Of a stretch of DNA of 61,970 bases, positions 46,981 to 54,372 are shown one piece after another. Each line of letters begins with the position of its first letter. The first letter of the stretch is position 1. The notes under the pieces were generated by a model that worked only from the letters and a program-made list of their open reading frames with translations, was not told the DNA's origin and searched no databases. Source of the DNA: an uncultured Lachnospiraceae bacterium (GTDB taxonomy: Bacteria > Bacillota > Clostridia > Lachnospirales > Lachnospiraceae); contig CACWQH010000009.1 of the NCBI GenBank assembly GCA_902762955.1, positions 1-61,970 of the forward strand, in the 5' to 3' direction. The position numbers and the translations under genes were made by a program.

Positions 46981-48372
46981 TTACTGTATATCATTATCAT
47001 CAAATGGATCGCCGCACTGTGGACAGAACTTAGGTGGGTTCTTAGGATCTTCAGGCTCCCAACCACACTTATCACACTTGTAAAGTGGAGCTCCTGCCGG
47101 CTTTGGCTTGCCACAATTCTGACAGAATTTACCCTTATTAACAGCACCGCACTCACAACTCCATCCGTCTGCTGAAGGTGCAGGTATAGGTTTAGCCTTA
47201 CCACACTCACTGCAGAACTTTGCAGTATTTACAGCGCCGCATTCGCAAGTCCAGCTGTCACCTGCAGGTGCCTGAGCCTGTGGCTGAGGTGCTGCCTGTT
47301 GCTGCATCTGCTGTTGTTGCATCTGCTGTTGCTGCTGCATCTGCTGTTGCTGCATCATCTGCTGCTGTTGTCCGCCTGCATAAAGAGCCTGTGGATTAAA
47401 TCCGCCTGCATTTTGAGCCATATTAAGTCCCATAAAGCCCATCATAGCGCCGCCTTCGTTTGAAGCTGCTGCCTTCATAGCATCTGCCTGTGCTCCGACA
47501 AGAGTAGCTGCTGCCATAGTCTGACTCTGAAGCATACCAGTCTTCTGAGCCTCTTTGATAAGCTGCTGATCCTCTTCCGGTAAAGTCATAGGGTTAAATG
47601 CTACGGATACAATCTCAATACCTCTTAACTGAGCCCATTTCTCACTAAGCTGATTGTTAAGAATCTGAACCATCTCATCCTTATGAGCTGAAATCTGGTT
47701 AGGTCTGATTTCAAGATTTGAAATCTCTGCAAATGAAGGAGTAAGAGCATCTATAAGCTCACTCTTCATCATGCCTTCAACGTCTGATGCCTTATACTCA
47801 TCAGCAACGTTTGCACATACATTTGTATAGAAAAGAATAGGGTTAGTAATATGATAAGAATACTTACCGCTTACTCTTACAGATGTATCTATATCAAGAT
47901 TAATCTTGCTGTCTACTACTCTGAAAGGAATTGGCTGTGGAGCTCCGAAAAGCTTTTCCTTGATTTCCTTGATGTTGAAGTAATAAACTCTCTGATCCTT
48001 GCCGGTATCACCGCCAAATGTAAAACGCTTACCCATAGTAGCAAAGGTCTGCTTGATACTCTGACCGAGACTACCTGTAAACAAACTTGGTTCAGTTGAA
48101 GAATTGTATGTAAATTCACCCGGCTCGGCACAGATTTCTGCGACCTTACCCTGGTCAACAATTATCATACACTGTCCTTCATTTACAGCGATAACAGAAC
48201 CGTTAGTGATAATGTTATCTCTTCCATGAACATTGGATGACCCCTTGTCAGTTCTCTTCTGCCCCTTTCTCATCAGCACTTCATCAGGAAGTGACTCACA
48301 GTAGAAGTACTCTTTCCACTGGTCTGCCATAGTACTTGCTGCTGAGCTGACTAATGCTTTAATTAATCCCAT
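46981..48372 (-). CDS. SPFH-domain protein with Q-rich linker and zinc ribbons (YdjI-like)
   Basis: A 463-residue protein. Residues about 20-330 form an SPFH/virion-core-like domain (VYYFNIKEIKEKLFGAPQPI, RVSGKYSYHITNPILFYTNV), followed by a Gln/Met-rich linker (about 340-375) and three zinc ribbons at the C-terminus (CECGAVNTAKFCSECG, CECGAVNKGKFCQNCG, CDKCGWEPEDPKNPPKFCPQ ending CG). SPFH proteins of this kind assemble on membranes. It lies with YdjG- and YdjH-like genes and after a Tim44-like gene, as in membrane-stress operons. The Q-rich linker comes from CTG/CAA-type codon runs. Confidence 0.88.
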   Translation of the reverse strand: MGLIKALVSSAASTMADQWKEYFYCESLPDEVLMRKGQKRTDKGSSNVHGRDNIITNGSVIAVNEGQCMIIVDQGKVAEICAEPGEFTYNSSTEPSLFTGSLGQSIKQTFATMGKRFTFGGDTGKDQRVYYFNIKEIKEKLFGAPQPIPFRVVDSKINLDIDTSVRVSGKYSYHITNPILFYTNVCANVADEYKASDVEGMMKSELIDALTPSFAEISNLEIRPNQISAHKDEMVQILNNQLSEKWAQLRGIEIVSVAFNPMTLPEEDQQLIKEAQKTGMLQSQTMAAATLVGAQADAMKAAASNEGGAMMGFMGLNMAQNAGGFNPQALYAGGQQQQMMQQQQMQQQQQMQQQQMQQQAAPQPQAQAPAGDSWTCECGAVNTAKFCSECGKAKPIPAPSADGWSCECGAVNKGKFCQNCGKPKPAGAPLYKCDKCGWEPEDPKNPPKFCPQCGDPFDDNDIQ

Positions 48373-48544
48373 TTTGTATCTCCCTTCTTTTAATTAAATT
48401 ATGTTTAAATGTATATGTGAAATATATCTCATACAGCTTATGCATGGATACTTATTACACTCAAAAAATCCAATAAAACTTTACTTACCAATCACCTGTT
48501 AAGTACGCACCTTCAAAGAAAAATATATAAGCAATTCGCTTTCT

Positions 48545-49327
48545 TTACTCCACCTGCTCGCATCTTGAAAATTCCCAGGTCTTTATATTAAATGCTATGA
48601 TTGGCGCATCACAATATGCACACTTTTTAGCTCCAAGCATTTTAATCGGGGCACCACACTGCGGACAGGTTAAGGATACACCTTTTTCATCAGCATTTTC
48701 CACTACATCACGATCCTGTATGTAAATCATATCGACCTCATACTTGGACTGCTCGTATCTGTCCTTAGAACCTTTCTTAATCTTGGACTCATCTTCCTCA
48801 TCGGTTATGTAATGATAGCTTTGAACCGCTGCTTGAAATCTCACTGTACATCTGCCGGCACGCTTGTCATATCTTGCAATCTCCATACGATGTATTTTTA
48901 CATCCTTATAATGCTCATGCTGACGATTTACCGAGTTCTTTTCTATCCTGTCTACCAGAGTTCTCCTAAGCTCGCTTGTACCCTCTGATAAAACCGAAGA
49001 ATGCCTCTCATCTATGGCACGAAGAAATGTAACCAAAACATTTTTAGCTTTTTCCTTCATCTCTTCATAGTTAAATTCAGGAAAGTCTCTCATTATAGCA
49101 GGAAGCATCATATTGGTCACACCGGAAACCGATTTAGGACTCATATCAGTATCGTCAAGGCCTTCTCTAAAGCCTGCAAAAGCCTCATCGAGCGGAATCT
49201 TTTTTACGCCAAACATCTTCTGGTTGAAAACCCGTATCTTATGTCTCACATAAAGCACCCCGCCAAAGCCTGCGAGCACGATAGCTGCTGCTATAATTAA
49301 ACCTGCCGATGCAAAACCGGAACCCAT
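48545..49327 (-). CDS. Tim44-like-domain protein with C-terminal zinc ribbon
   Basis: A 260-residue protein with an N-terminal membrane helix (about 5-26, ASAGLIIAAAIVLAGFGGVL), a Tim44-like domain (about 75-200: KNVLVTFLRAIDERHSSVLS, RMEIARYDKRAGRCTVRFQA) and a terminal zinc ribbon (CPQCGAPIKMLGAKKCAYCD). It is anchored by its N-terminus with the body inside or outside the cell depending on orientation, which I cannot decide. It is the first gene of the YdjI/G/H-like group, 172 bases upstream of the SPFH gene; no terminator or gene was seen in that gap. Confidence 0.78.
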   Translation of the reverse strand: MGSGFASAGLIIAAAIVLAGFGGVLYVRHKIRVFNQKMFGVKKIPLDEAFAGFREGLDDTDMSPKSVSGVTNMMLPAIMRDFPEFNYEEMKEKAKNVLVTFLRAIDERHSSVLSEGTSELRRTLVDRIEKNSVNRQHEHYKDVKIHRMEIARYDKRAGRCTVRFQAAVQSYHYITDEEDESKIKKGSKDRYEQSKYEVDMIYIQDRDVVENADEKGVSLTCPQCGAPIKMLGAKKCAYCDAPIIAFNIKTWEFSRCEQVE

Positions 49328-49460
49328 AGACCATATCTCCCATACATTTTAGTAAGCCGTTTATATGATAAACTAATACTCATAAAATATCATATTCAGA
49401 CAAAATTTATTATATTATAAATTATAAAAATAAGCAAGAATAAGTATGTTAGGAAAATCC

Positions 49461-49490
49461 TTGCAATAAAATGACTTTAGAGGTTATAAT
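49461..49490 (+). promoter_or_regulatory. Promoter of the DUF4236 gene
   Basis: TTGCAA and TATAAT are 18 bases apart, about 88 bases before the start codon. The AT-rich 49328-49460 part of the divergent gap showed no clear element. Confidence 0.45.
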
Positions 49491-49577
49491 GTGAATATCA
49501 GATAAGAAAATATTAAAACATAATATGTAAATTTTAAAATCACAATAAAAAACACGCAATAAAACCGGAGGATTAAA

Positions 49578-50201
49578 ATGGGATTAAGATTCAGAAAAAG
49601 CATATCCGTAGCCAAGGGCGTCAAGGTAAATATCAATAAAAAAAGTGCCGGTGTTACGGTTGGAAAAAGAGGTGCTCACTACACCATAAACACAACCGGT
49701 AAGCAGACAGCTTCTGTCGGTCTTCCGGGAACAGGCCTTTCTTATTCAAAATCATTTGGCGGTAAAAAGAAAAGCAGCAAGGCTTCATCTTCCAAAAAAT
49801 CTTCGAGTTCTTCAAGCACAAAAAGTGCAGGTGATGATTTATTAAATGAAGCAAAGGCTGCAGGCAGCAACTCAGGCTGTATAATACTAGCAATCGCAGC
49901 CGTAGCCATACTTGCACTTATTGTACTTGGTATCTGGGGACTTGTTAAGCTTGTTTCAAACCACAGCAAAAAATCCGATGCAGCAGGAAGCAATACAGCT
50001 ATAACCGAAACCGTTAATGCAAACGACAGTCAGAACTCCGACACAGCTTCCTCCACAGATAAAAGTGAAAAAGTCTGGGTAACGGCAAGCGGAACCAAAT
50101 ATCACTCAAAAAGCGACTGTAGCAGTATGAGCGGTGCTTACCAAATAACTCTTGAGGAAGCGGAAAGTCGTGGGCTCACCCCTTGTAAGAGATGTCATTA
50201 A
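49578..50201 (+). CDS. DUF4236 protein with membrane helix and Ada-like Cys-rich end
   Basis: A 207-residue protein. DUF4236 occupies the N-terminus (MGLRFRKSISVAKGVKVNIN, then SVGLPGTGLSYSKSFG, about 1-58). A Lys/Ser-rich linker, a membrane helix (about 97-118, CIILAIAAVAILALIVLGIW) and a low-complexity stretch follow. The last 45 residues (VWVTASGTKYHSKSDCSSMS to TPCKRCH) resemble the Ada-type metal-binding motif. ACCGGAGG precedes the ATG. The function is unknown. It forms a plus-strand pair with the next gene, 33 bases away. Confidence 0.85.
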   Translation: MGLRFRKSISVAKGVKVNINKKSAGVTVGKRGAHYTINTTGKQTASVGLPGTGLSYSKSFGGKKKSSKASSSKKSSSSSSTKSAGDDLLNEAKAAGSNSGCIILAIAAVAILALIVLGIWGLVKLVSNHSKKSDAAGSNTAITETVNANDSQNSDTASSTDKSEKVWVTASGTKYHSKSDCSSMSGAYQITLEEAESRGLTPCKRCH

Positions 50202-50234
50202 CTATTTGACTAATAAACATATCAGACATAGGAT

Positions 50235-51017
50235 ATGATTGACCAAATGAACAAATCGGAAATAATAACCTTAAAAAAAGAATATATATCTGTTGACGGT
50301 TCCTTTGGAGGAAACCAGAGATGGTTGAGAAAATATGAAGATAAAGCCAACACCCTGTCAGATTACGGGTGTGGCCTTATCTCTGCTAACGATGTGCTTT
50401 TGCATATCTCAGACCAACCTGGCAATCCGTCAAAAGAAAAGTACATAGCGGCAGTTCACGATATGAACCGCCGCTATTTTCACGTACTTCCTTTTTTGGG
50501 AGTATCCGGAATTATGTTAAGCTTTTATATGCGAATATATCTTTTTATGCACAGAAAACATTTCAACAAACGCTACAAGGTTCACTGGGGTGTTATGCCA
50601 CGCAATCTTCTTAAGCGTATTACCGAGATGCTTAAAAATGATATCCCTGTGGTACTGTCCATAGGTCCGGGGCTTATTCGGGGAAGAAAAGCTGAGCTTT
50701 CTCTTTATAGCATAAAAGCATCCAACTTATCCTCAGAAATTAACAGCCCAAACTCTAATATCGAAAAAAGTGCCCCTGAAATCACTAAGGTGAACTCCGT
50801 AAAAGACCACTATGTAAATGTAACCGGATTATACAACTATGAAGCTAAACACGAAGGTAATTTAAGAAACAAATCATCAAAATCCGGTTTCATCACCATG
50901 CTTGAAATCTCCTCTTGGGGCAAGAAGTATTACATAGATTTTGACGAATACAAAGACTATGTAAGAAAGCATGATAACTTTCTTTTCAGCAATATACTGT
51001 ATATAAAGCCGAGGTAA
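50235..51017 (+). CDS. Papain/C39-like cysteine peptidase-like protein
   Basis: A 260-residue protein that I can place only by fold hints. DYGCGLISANDVLLHI (about 44-59) fits the C39/papain N-terminal helix with the catalytic Cys, KDHYVNVTGLYNYE (about 195-208) carries the His, and ISSWGKKYYIDFDEY (about 232-246) lies where papains have NSWG. Asn is replaced by Ser here. IPVVLSIGPG fits the central strand. No signal peptide is visible. The ribosome site is ambiguous: AGGA is 2 bases before the first ATG and 13 before the second. It follows the DUF4236 gene and may process or be targeted by it. Confidence 0.6.
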   Translation: MIDQMNKSEIITLKKEYISVDGSFGGNQRWLRKYEDKANTLSDYGCGLISANDVLLHISDQPGNPSKEKYIAAVHDMNRRYFHVLPFLGVSGIMLSFYMRIYLFMHRKHFNKRYKVHWGVMPRNLLKRITEMLKNDIPVVLSIGPGLIRGRKAELSLYSIKASNLSSEINSPNSNIEKSAPEITKVNSVKDHYVNVTGLYNYEAKHEGNLRNKSSKSGFITMLEISSWGKKYYIDFDEYKDYVRKHDNFLFSNILYIKPR

Positions 51018-51021
51018 CAAA

Positions 51022-51792
51022 CTAACCAATTTTACCTGTAATTGCTTTTACAGCCTTTTCATACGCCTCAGGATAAAGCTTAGTTATATGTTGTCTTATC
51101 CTCTCACCTGAATCCTCAGGTTTTTCCTTATAAGCAGATGCGACTTTCTTATAACCCCACACTGCCTCAGGCGGAAGCAGTATGGATACAGGCATGCCGT
51201 ATTCCTCACCTTTTTTATTTCTTCGACGTCTAAAATCTATCATTACAAGATATATCTGCATCTGCAAATCAGTAAGCACACCGGGGAAGTTTTTCTCGCC
51301 GCCTTTTCCAAATCCGGCAAGTTTTTTTACCTCTGTGGAAAGTATCAAATCCTCCTTCCACATTTCATCCTCATCCTCTATCTCGCTCTCATCCTTGACA
51401 AATAAGTCCATTATCCTTTTACTTCTTCTACTGGCATGTCCGTCCTCATAAAGAGCATCAAAGTCATATCCGTTTCTTCTGTAATTTGCAAAATACGGAA
51501 GCCAATCCAATGATATAAAGCCTGCCTTTTTATCAAAGAATTTGCCATAAGCCACTTCTTTACTTTTCGCTATCTCCTCTCGCCACATCCATGGATCGTC
51601 CTCAACATTTCCTGACCACCAGCCCATGTACCAGGTATGCTCCTCCACAGAAAAGCCCGGTATATCATTTCCAAAGAGAGGTAGAAATCCGACCTTGTTT
51701 ATATACTCAATCAGCTCCTTTGGACTATGAATACAGTTTGGGTCATCATACTCCAGACTAGTCATAATCCACTCGCCGTTTTCAACTATCAT
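51022..51792 (-). CDS. AlkZ-related uncharacterised protein
   Basis: A 256-residue cytoplasmic protein rich in Trp in its first half (HTWYMGWWSGNVEDDPWMWR, then KKAGFISLDWLPYFANYRRN, GYDFDALYEDGHASRRSK). I recall similar Clostridial proteins labelled AlkZ-related, but no glycosylase active-site motif is evident, so a DNA-repair role is not shown. The C-terminal region (VWGYKKVASAYKEKPEDSGE) looks helical. GGAGA lies about 8 bases before the ATG. It is 24 bases from the AmmeMemo gene, probably in the same transcript, and converges with the plus-strand peptidase-like gene with only 4 bases between. Confidence 0.55.
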   Translation of the reverse strand: MIVENGEWIMTSLEYDDPNCIHSPKELIEYINKVGFLPLFGNDIPGFSVEEHTWYMGWWSGNVEDDPWMWREEIAKSKEVAYGKFFDKKAGFISLDWLPYFANYRRNGYDFDALYEDGHASRRSKRIMDLFVKDESEIEDEDEMWKEDLILSTEVKKLAGFGKGGEKNFPGVLTDLQMQIYLVMIDFRRRRNKKGEEYGMPVSILLPPEAVWGYKKVASAYKEKPEDSGERIRQHITKLYPEAYEKAVKAITGKIG

Positions 51793-51816
51793 AATTCAAT
51801 CTCCATATTTTATATT

Positions 51817-53289
51817 CTATGTATGTCTTACAACTTCAAATCTGTATAAAGAGCAGCCTTCTTCATCCGGTGCAAGTCCCGCCTTACGTTTTGCTATGGA
51901 AAGTTGTTCTTTGACTGTATCCACACCGTCAAGATTCGGAAGAAGTAAACCTTGTTTTCCTCCCTTTGCTACGATTACGCCATATCGAATTACATCCAGT
52001 TCATCTTCCGACTCTATAGGTTCAATCTCCCCAAGAACATCCACATTTATCTCAAGCTCAAAGAGTTCATCCTTTGTAATAGGTGAAAAACGCGGATCAC
52101 GGGTTGAAGCACTTATGGCATTTTCAATTATCTCCTCAGCCAGATAATCCTTTGTAGGACCAATGGTTCCTATGCAGCCTCTTAAGGCTCCGTTTTTATG
52201 TATGGAAACAAAGGCACCTGCCCTTTTATTGCTCAACTCCTCATGTACTTTTGAATTAGAATCTCTCTCCTGAAGCTGCTCGGCAGTCAGCTGTTCAGTC
52301 ATTCCGCTTCCTGTGGAAAGAACTCGTCTTTTTACATTTCTCCACAAGATTTTTTCATGCGTTATAATATAATTTTCAAGAGAAAGCCTTGCAAGCTTTA
52401 CATAGGCATCCTCATTTTTTCTCATATTAATTATCTTATCTCTGTGTCTTATCTGCCACTTTTCAAGCATATTTCTTTCTTCGTCGACACCCTTATTTAT
52501 ATAAGTGCATATGCCATAACCCACGCCGGTCACATCCTGATGAGAAAGCTTTGTTACCTCAACAACATTGCAGTCAAATGCTCCCGCCATCATAACAAAG
52601 GAACGATGTCCACACTCAGCGGCCTTATCAAGCAGGCTTTCCTCAAAATCAAACAGTTCATCAAAAGCCGCACGTCCCATCACATCCATTATGCGCTCAT
52701 CGTAAACCGGACCTTCCTGTGCAAACCCATACGGTCCATATTCCTGAAGCTTATGTGAAAGGTCACCGCTTGCAACATATACTACCTTTCTTCCCGTTAC
52801 CCCGGCTGTCTCCTTAATCGCCATTCCCAATCCGTAATGATCCTGCAAAGATAATCCCGAAAGTCCGATTCGAACCAGCTTATAATCGGTGTATCTCTTA
52901 TTAATAAAATAAAGTGGAACCATAGTTCCGTGATCGAGAGAAGGACTTTTCTCTCCCAAGGTTCCGGCAGATATATTATCCCTCTCGGCAATCTCACATA
53001 GTGTATCAACAAATTCCACATCATAATCTACGTCAAACCGTTCCTCAGGTGCGTCAAAGCGTGCAAAGGAACCGCTCGCATGGCTTCCCGGAGATATATG
53101 GAAATAATCCCTATACATTACACTATGCGGTGATGATATAACTATCGTATCAGGCTTTAGCTCTGCTATCATATCAGCCACCTTCTCATAGCTTAACGTT
53201 GTTTCTTTAATCGTTTCTTCACCGCCACGTCCGACACTCGGAACTATCATCGGTGGATGCGGTACCATAAATCCTGCTACTATCCCCAT
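51817..53289 (-). CDS. AmmeMemoRadiSam system fusion protein (MEMO1-like plus AMMECR1)
   Basis: A 490-residue fusion. Residues 1-275 form a MEMO1/LigB-like domain (AGFMVPHPPMIVPSVGRGGE, IVISSPHSVMYRDYF, SLDHGTMVPLYF, VASGDLSHKL), and about 320-490 an AMMECR1 domain (GALRGCIGTIGP, SASTRDPRFSPIT, GVIVAKGGKQGLLLPNL). These are partners A and B of the AmmeMemoRadiSam system whose chemistry is still unknown. The start is MGIVAGFM: AAAGGAGG lies 7 bases before it. The radical SAM partner is encoded just upstream on this strand, but a perfect 13-bp hairpin terminator lies between, so the two are separately transcribed. Confidence 0.93.
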   Translation of the reverse strand: MGIVAGFMVPHPPMIVPSVGRGGEETIKETTLSYEKVADMIAELKPDTIVISSPHSVMYRDYFHISPGSHASGSFARFDAPEERFDVDYDVEFVDTLCEIAERDNISAGTLGEKSPSLDHGTMVPLYFINKRYTDYKLVRIGLSGLSLQDHYGLGMAIKETAGVTGRKVVYVASGDLSHKLQEYGPYGFAQEGPVYDERIMDVMGRAAFDELFDFEESLLDKAAECGHRSFVMMAGAFDCNVVEVTKLSHQDVTGVGYGICTYINKGVDEERNMLEKWQIRHRDKIINMRKNEDAYVKLARLSLENYIITHEKILWRNVKRRVLSTGSGMTEQLTAEQLQERDSNSKVHEELSNKRAGAFVSIHKNGALRGCIGTIGPTKDYLAEEIIENAISASTRDPRFSPITKDELFELEINVDVLGEIEPIESEDELDVIRYGVIVAKGGKQGLLLPNLDGVDTVKEQLSIAKRKAGLAPDEEGCSLYRFEVVRHT

Positions 53290-53430
53290 ACAACAACCTC
53301 CTTTCAAATCACTTAATCAACCCTTTTCAAATTATACCACGAAGCCACGATACAGGCAAATCTCAGAATGTAACAAAGGAACATGCACCTTTTAAAATAT
53401 GTCATAAAATCGTAATCCTTGTCATATCAA

Positions 53431-53465
53431 AAACACCTGCTTTAACTCTAACAAAGCAGGTGTTT
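53431..53465 (-). terminator. Terminator after the AmmeMemoRadiSam radical SAM gene
   Basis: A perfect 13-bp stem (AAACACCTGCTTT/AAAGCAGGTGTTT) with a 9-base loop is followed on the minus strand by TTTTTGATAT (part of the stem and beyond). Confidence 0.88.
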
Positions 53466-53523
53466 AAATTCAATTTAAAAGGGGGCTTTCTCAATGCCAA
53501 TTTAGGCACAAAAAATGCCAGTT

Positions 53524-54372
53524 TTATATATTCCCTTCGTACACATATGAGAGTTTTTCTCTCGCAACCTCTGCAAGTTTTATTATGCTTTGGACTTTGG
53601 TGGGTTGTCTGTCTGCATACTTACTGCGTGGGAAAAACCTTGAGATGTGAAGTGGGATATTTTTGTTATATTTTAATTCGAGTTCATGTACCCATGAGGA
53701 TAGTTCTCTCATCTCTTCTTCCGTATCATTTTCATCAGGTATGATAAGTGTTGTAAGTTCAGCGTGGGCAAATGAGAGCGCACGCTCGATGAATTTTTTA
53801 GCGGTTTCAAAATCACCCTTTAGTACATCTTTATAATAAGCCTCGTTAAAGCACTTCAGGTCGATATTAAACGCATCTATATACGGCTCGAGTTCATCCA
53901 ATATCCATGAATTTGCTGAGCCGTTTGTCACAACAACATTTTTCATACCGGCCTCATGAACAAGCTTTGCGGTATCGCGCACATATTCGTATCCGACAAG
54001 CGGTTCGTTGTATGTAAAAGCAATGCCTATATTGCCTCTGTCCTTTAATGCAGCTGCCATATCAGCAAGTGCCTCCGGTGACAGGTATTCCGTATCAGGT
54101 ACTGTTCTTCCGTCTGCCAATGATATGCTGACATTCTGACAGAAAGGACACTTTAGATTACAGCCATAGCTTCCAACGGATAAAATCATACTTCCCGGAT
54201 AAAATCTGTTCAAGGGCTTCTTTTCTATCGGATCAAGAGCAAGCGATGTAATGTATCCATAGCTTTTTGAAATTATATTATTATCCTTGCATTCTCTCGC
54301 AAAGCACGCACCCGTTTCACCCTCGGAAAGTGTGCAGCCTCGAAAGCAGACATTGCATTTTAGCTTTTCCAT
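53524..54372 (-). CDS. amrS: AmmeMemoRadiSam system radical SAM enzyme (AmrS)
   Basis: A 282-residue enzyme. The cluster motif GCNLKCPFCQNVSIS (C-x3-C-x2-C) is near residue 75. The N-terminus has Cys-rich CNVCFRGCTLSEGETGACFA, and the body has GIAFTYNEPLVGYEYVRD, AYIDAFNIDLK-like YIDAFNIDLKCF, and TTLIIPDENDTEEEM. This set is diagnostic of AmrS, relatives of pyruvate-formate-lyase activases. Its start codon overlaps the stop of the preceding large exported protein gene (TAATG), so the two are made together. The MEMO/AMMECR1 fusion is encoded 234 bases further on. Confidence 0.93.
   Translation of the reverse strand: MEKLKCNVCFRGCTLSEGETGACFARECKDNNIISKSYGYITSLALDPIEKKPLNRFYPGSMILSVGSYGCNLKCPFCQNVSISLADGRTVPDTEYLSPEALADMAAALKDRGNIGIAFTYNEPLVGYEYVRDTAKLVHEAGMKNVVVTNGSANSWILDELEPYIDAFNIDLKCFNEAYYKDVLKGDFETAKKFIERALSFAHAELTTLIIPDENDTEEEMRELSSWVHELELKYNKNIPLHISRFFPRSKYADRQPTKVQSIIKLAEVAREKLSYVYEGNI

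Noticed and set aside
47280-47380. Possible tandem repeat or CRISPR-like array in the SPFH gene
   Set aside because: It is codon repetition encoding the Gln/Met-rich linker; there are no spacers.
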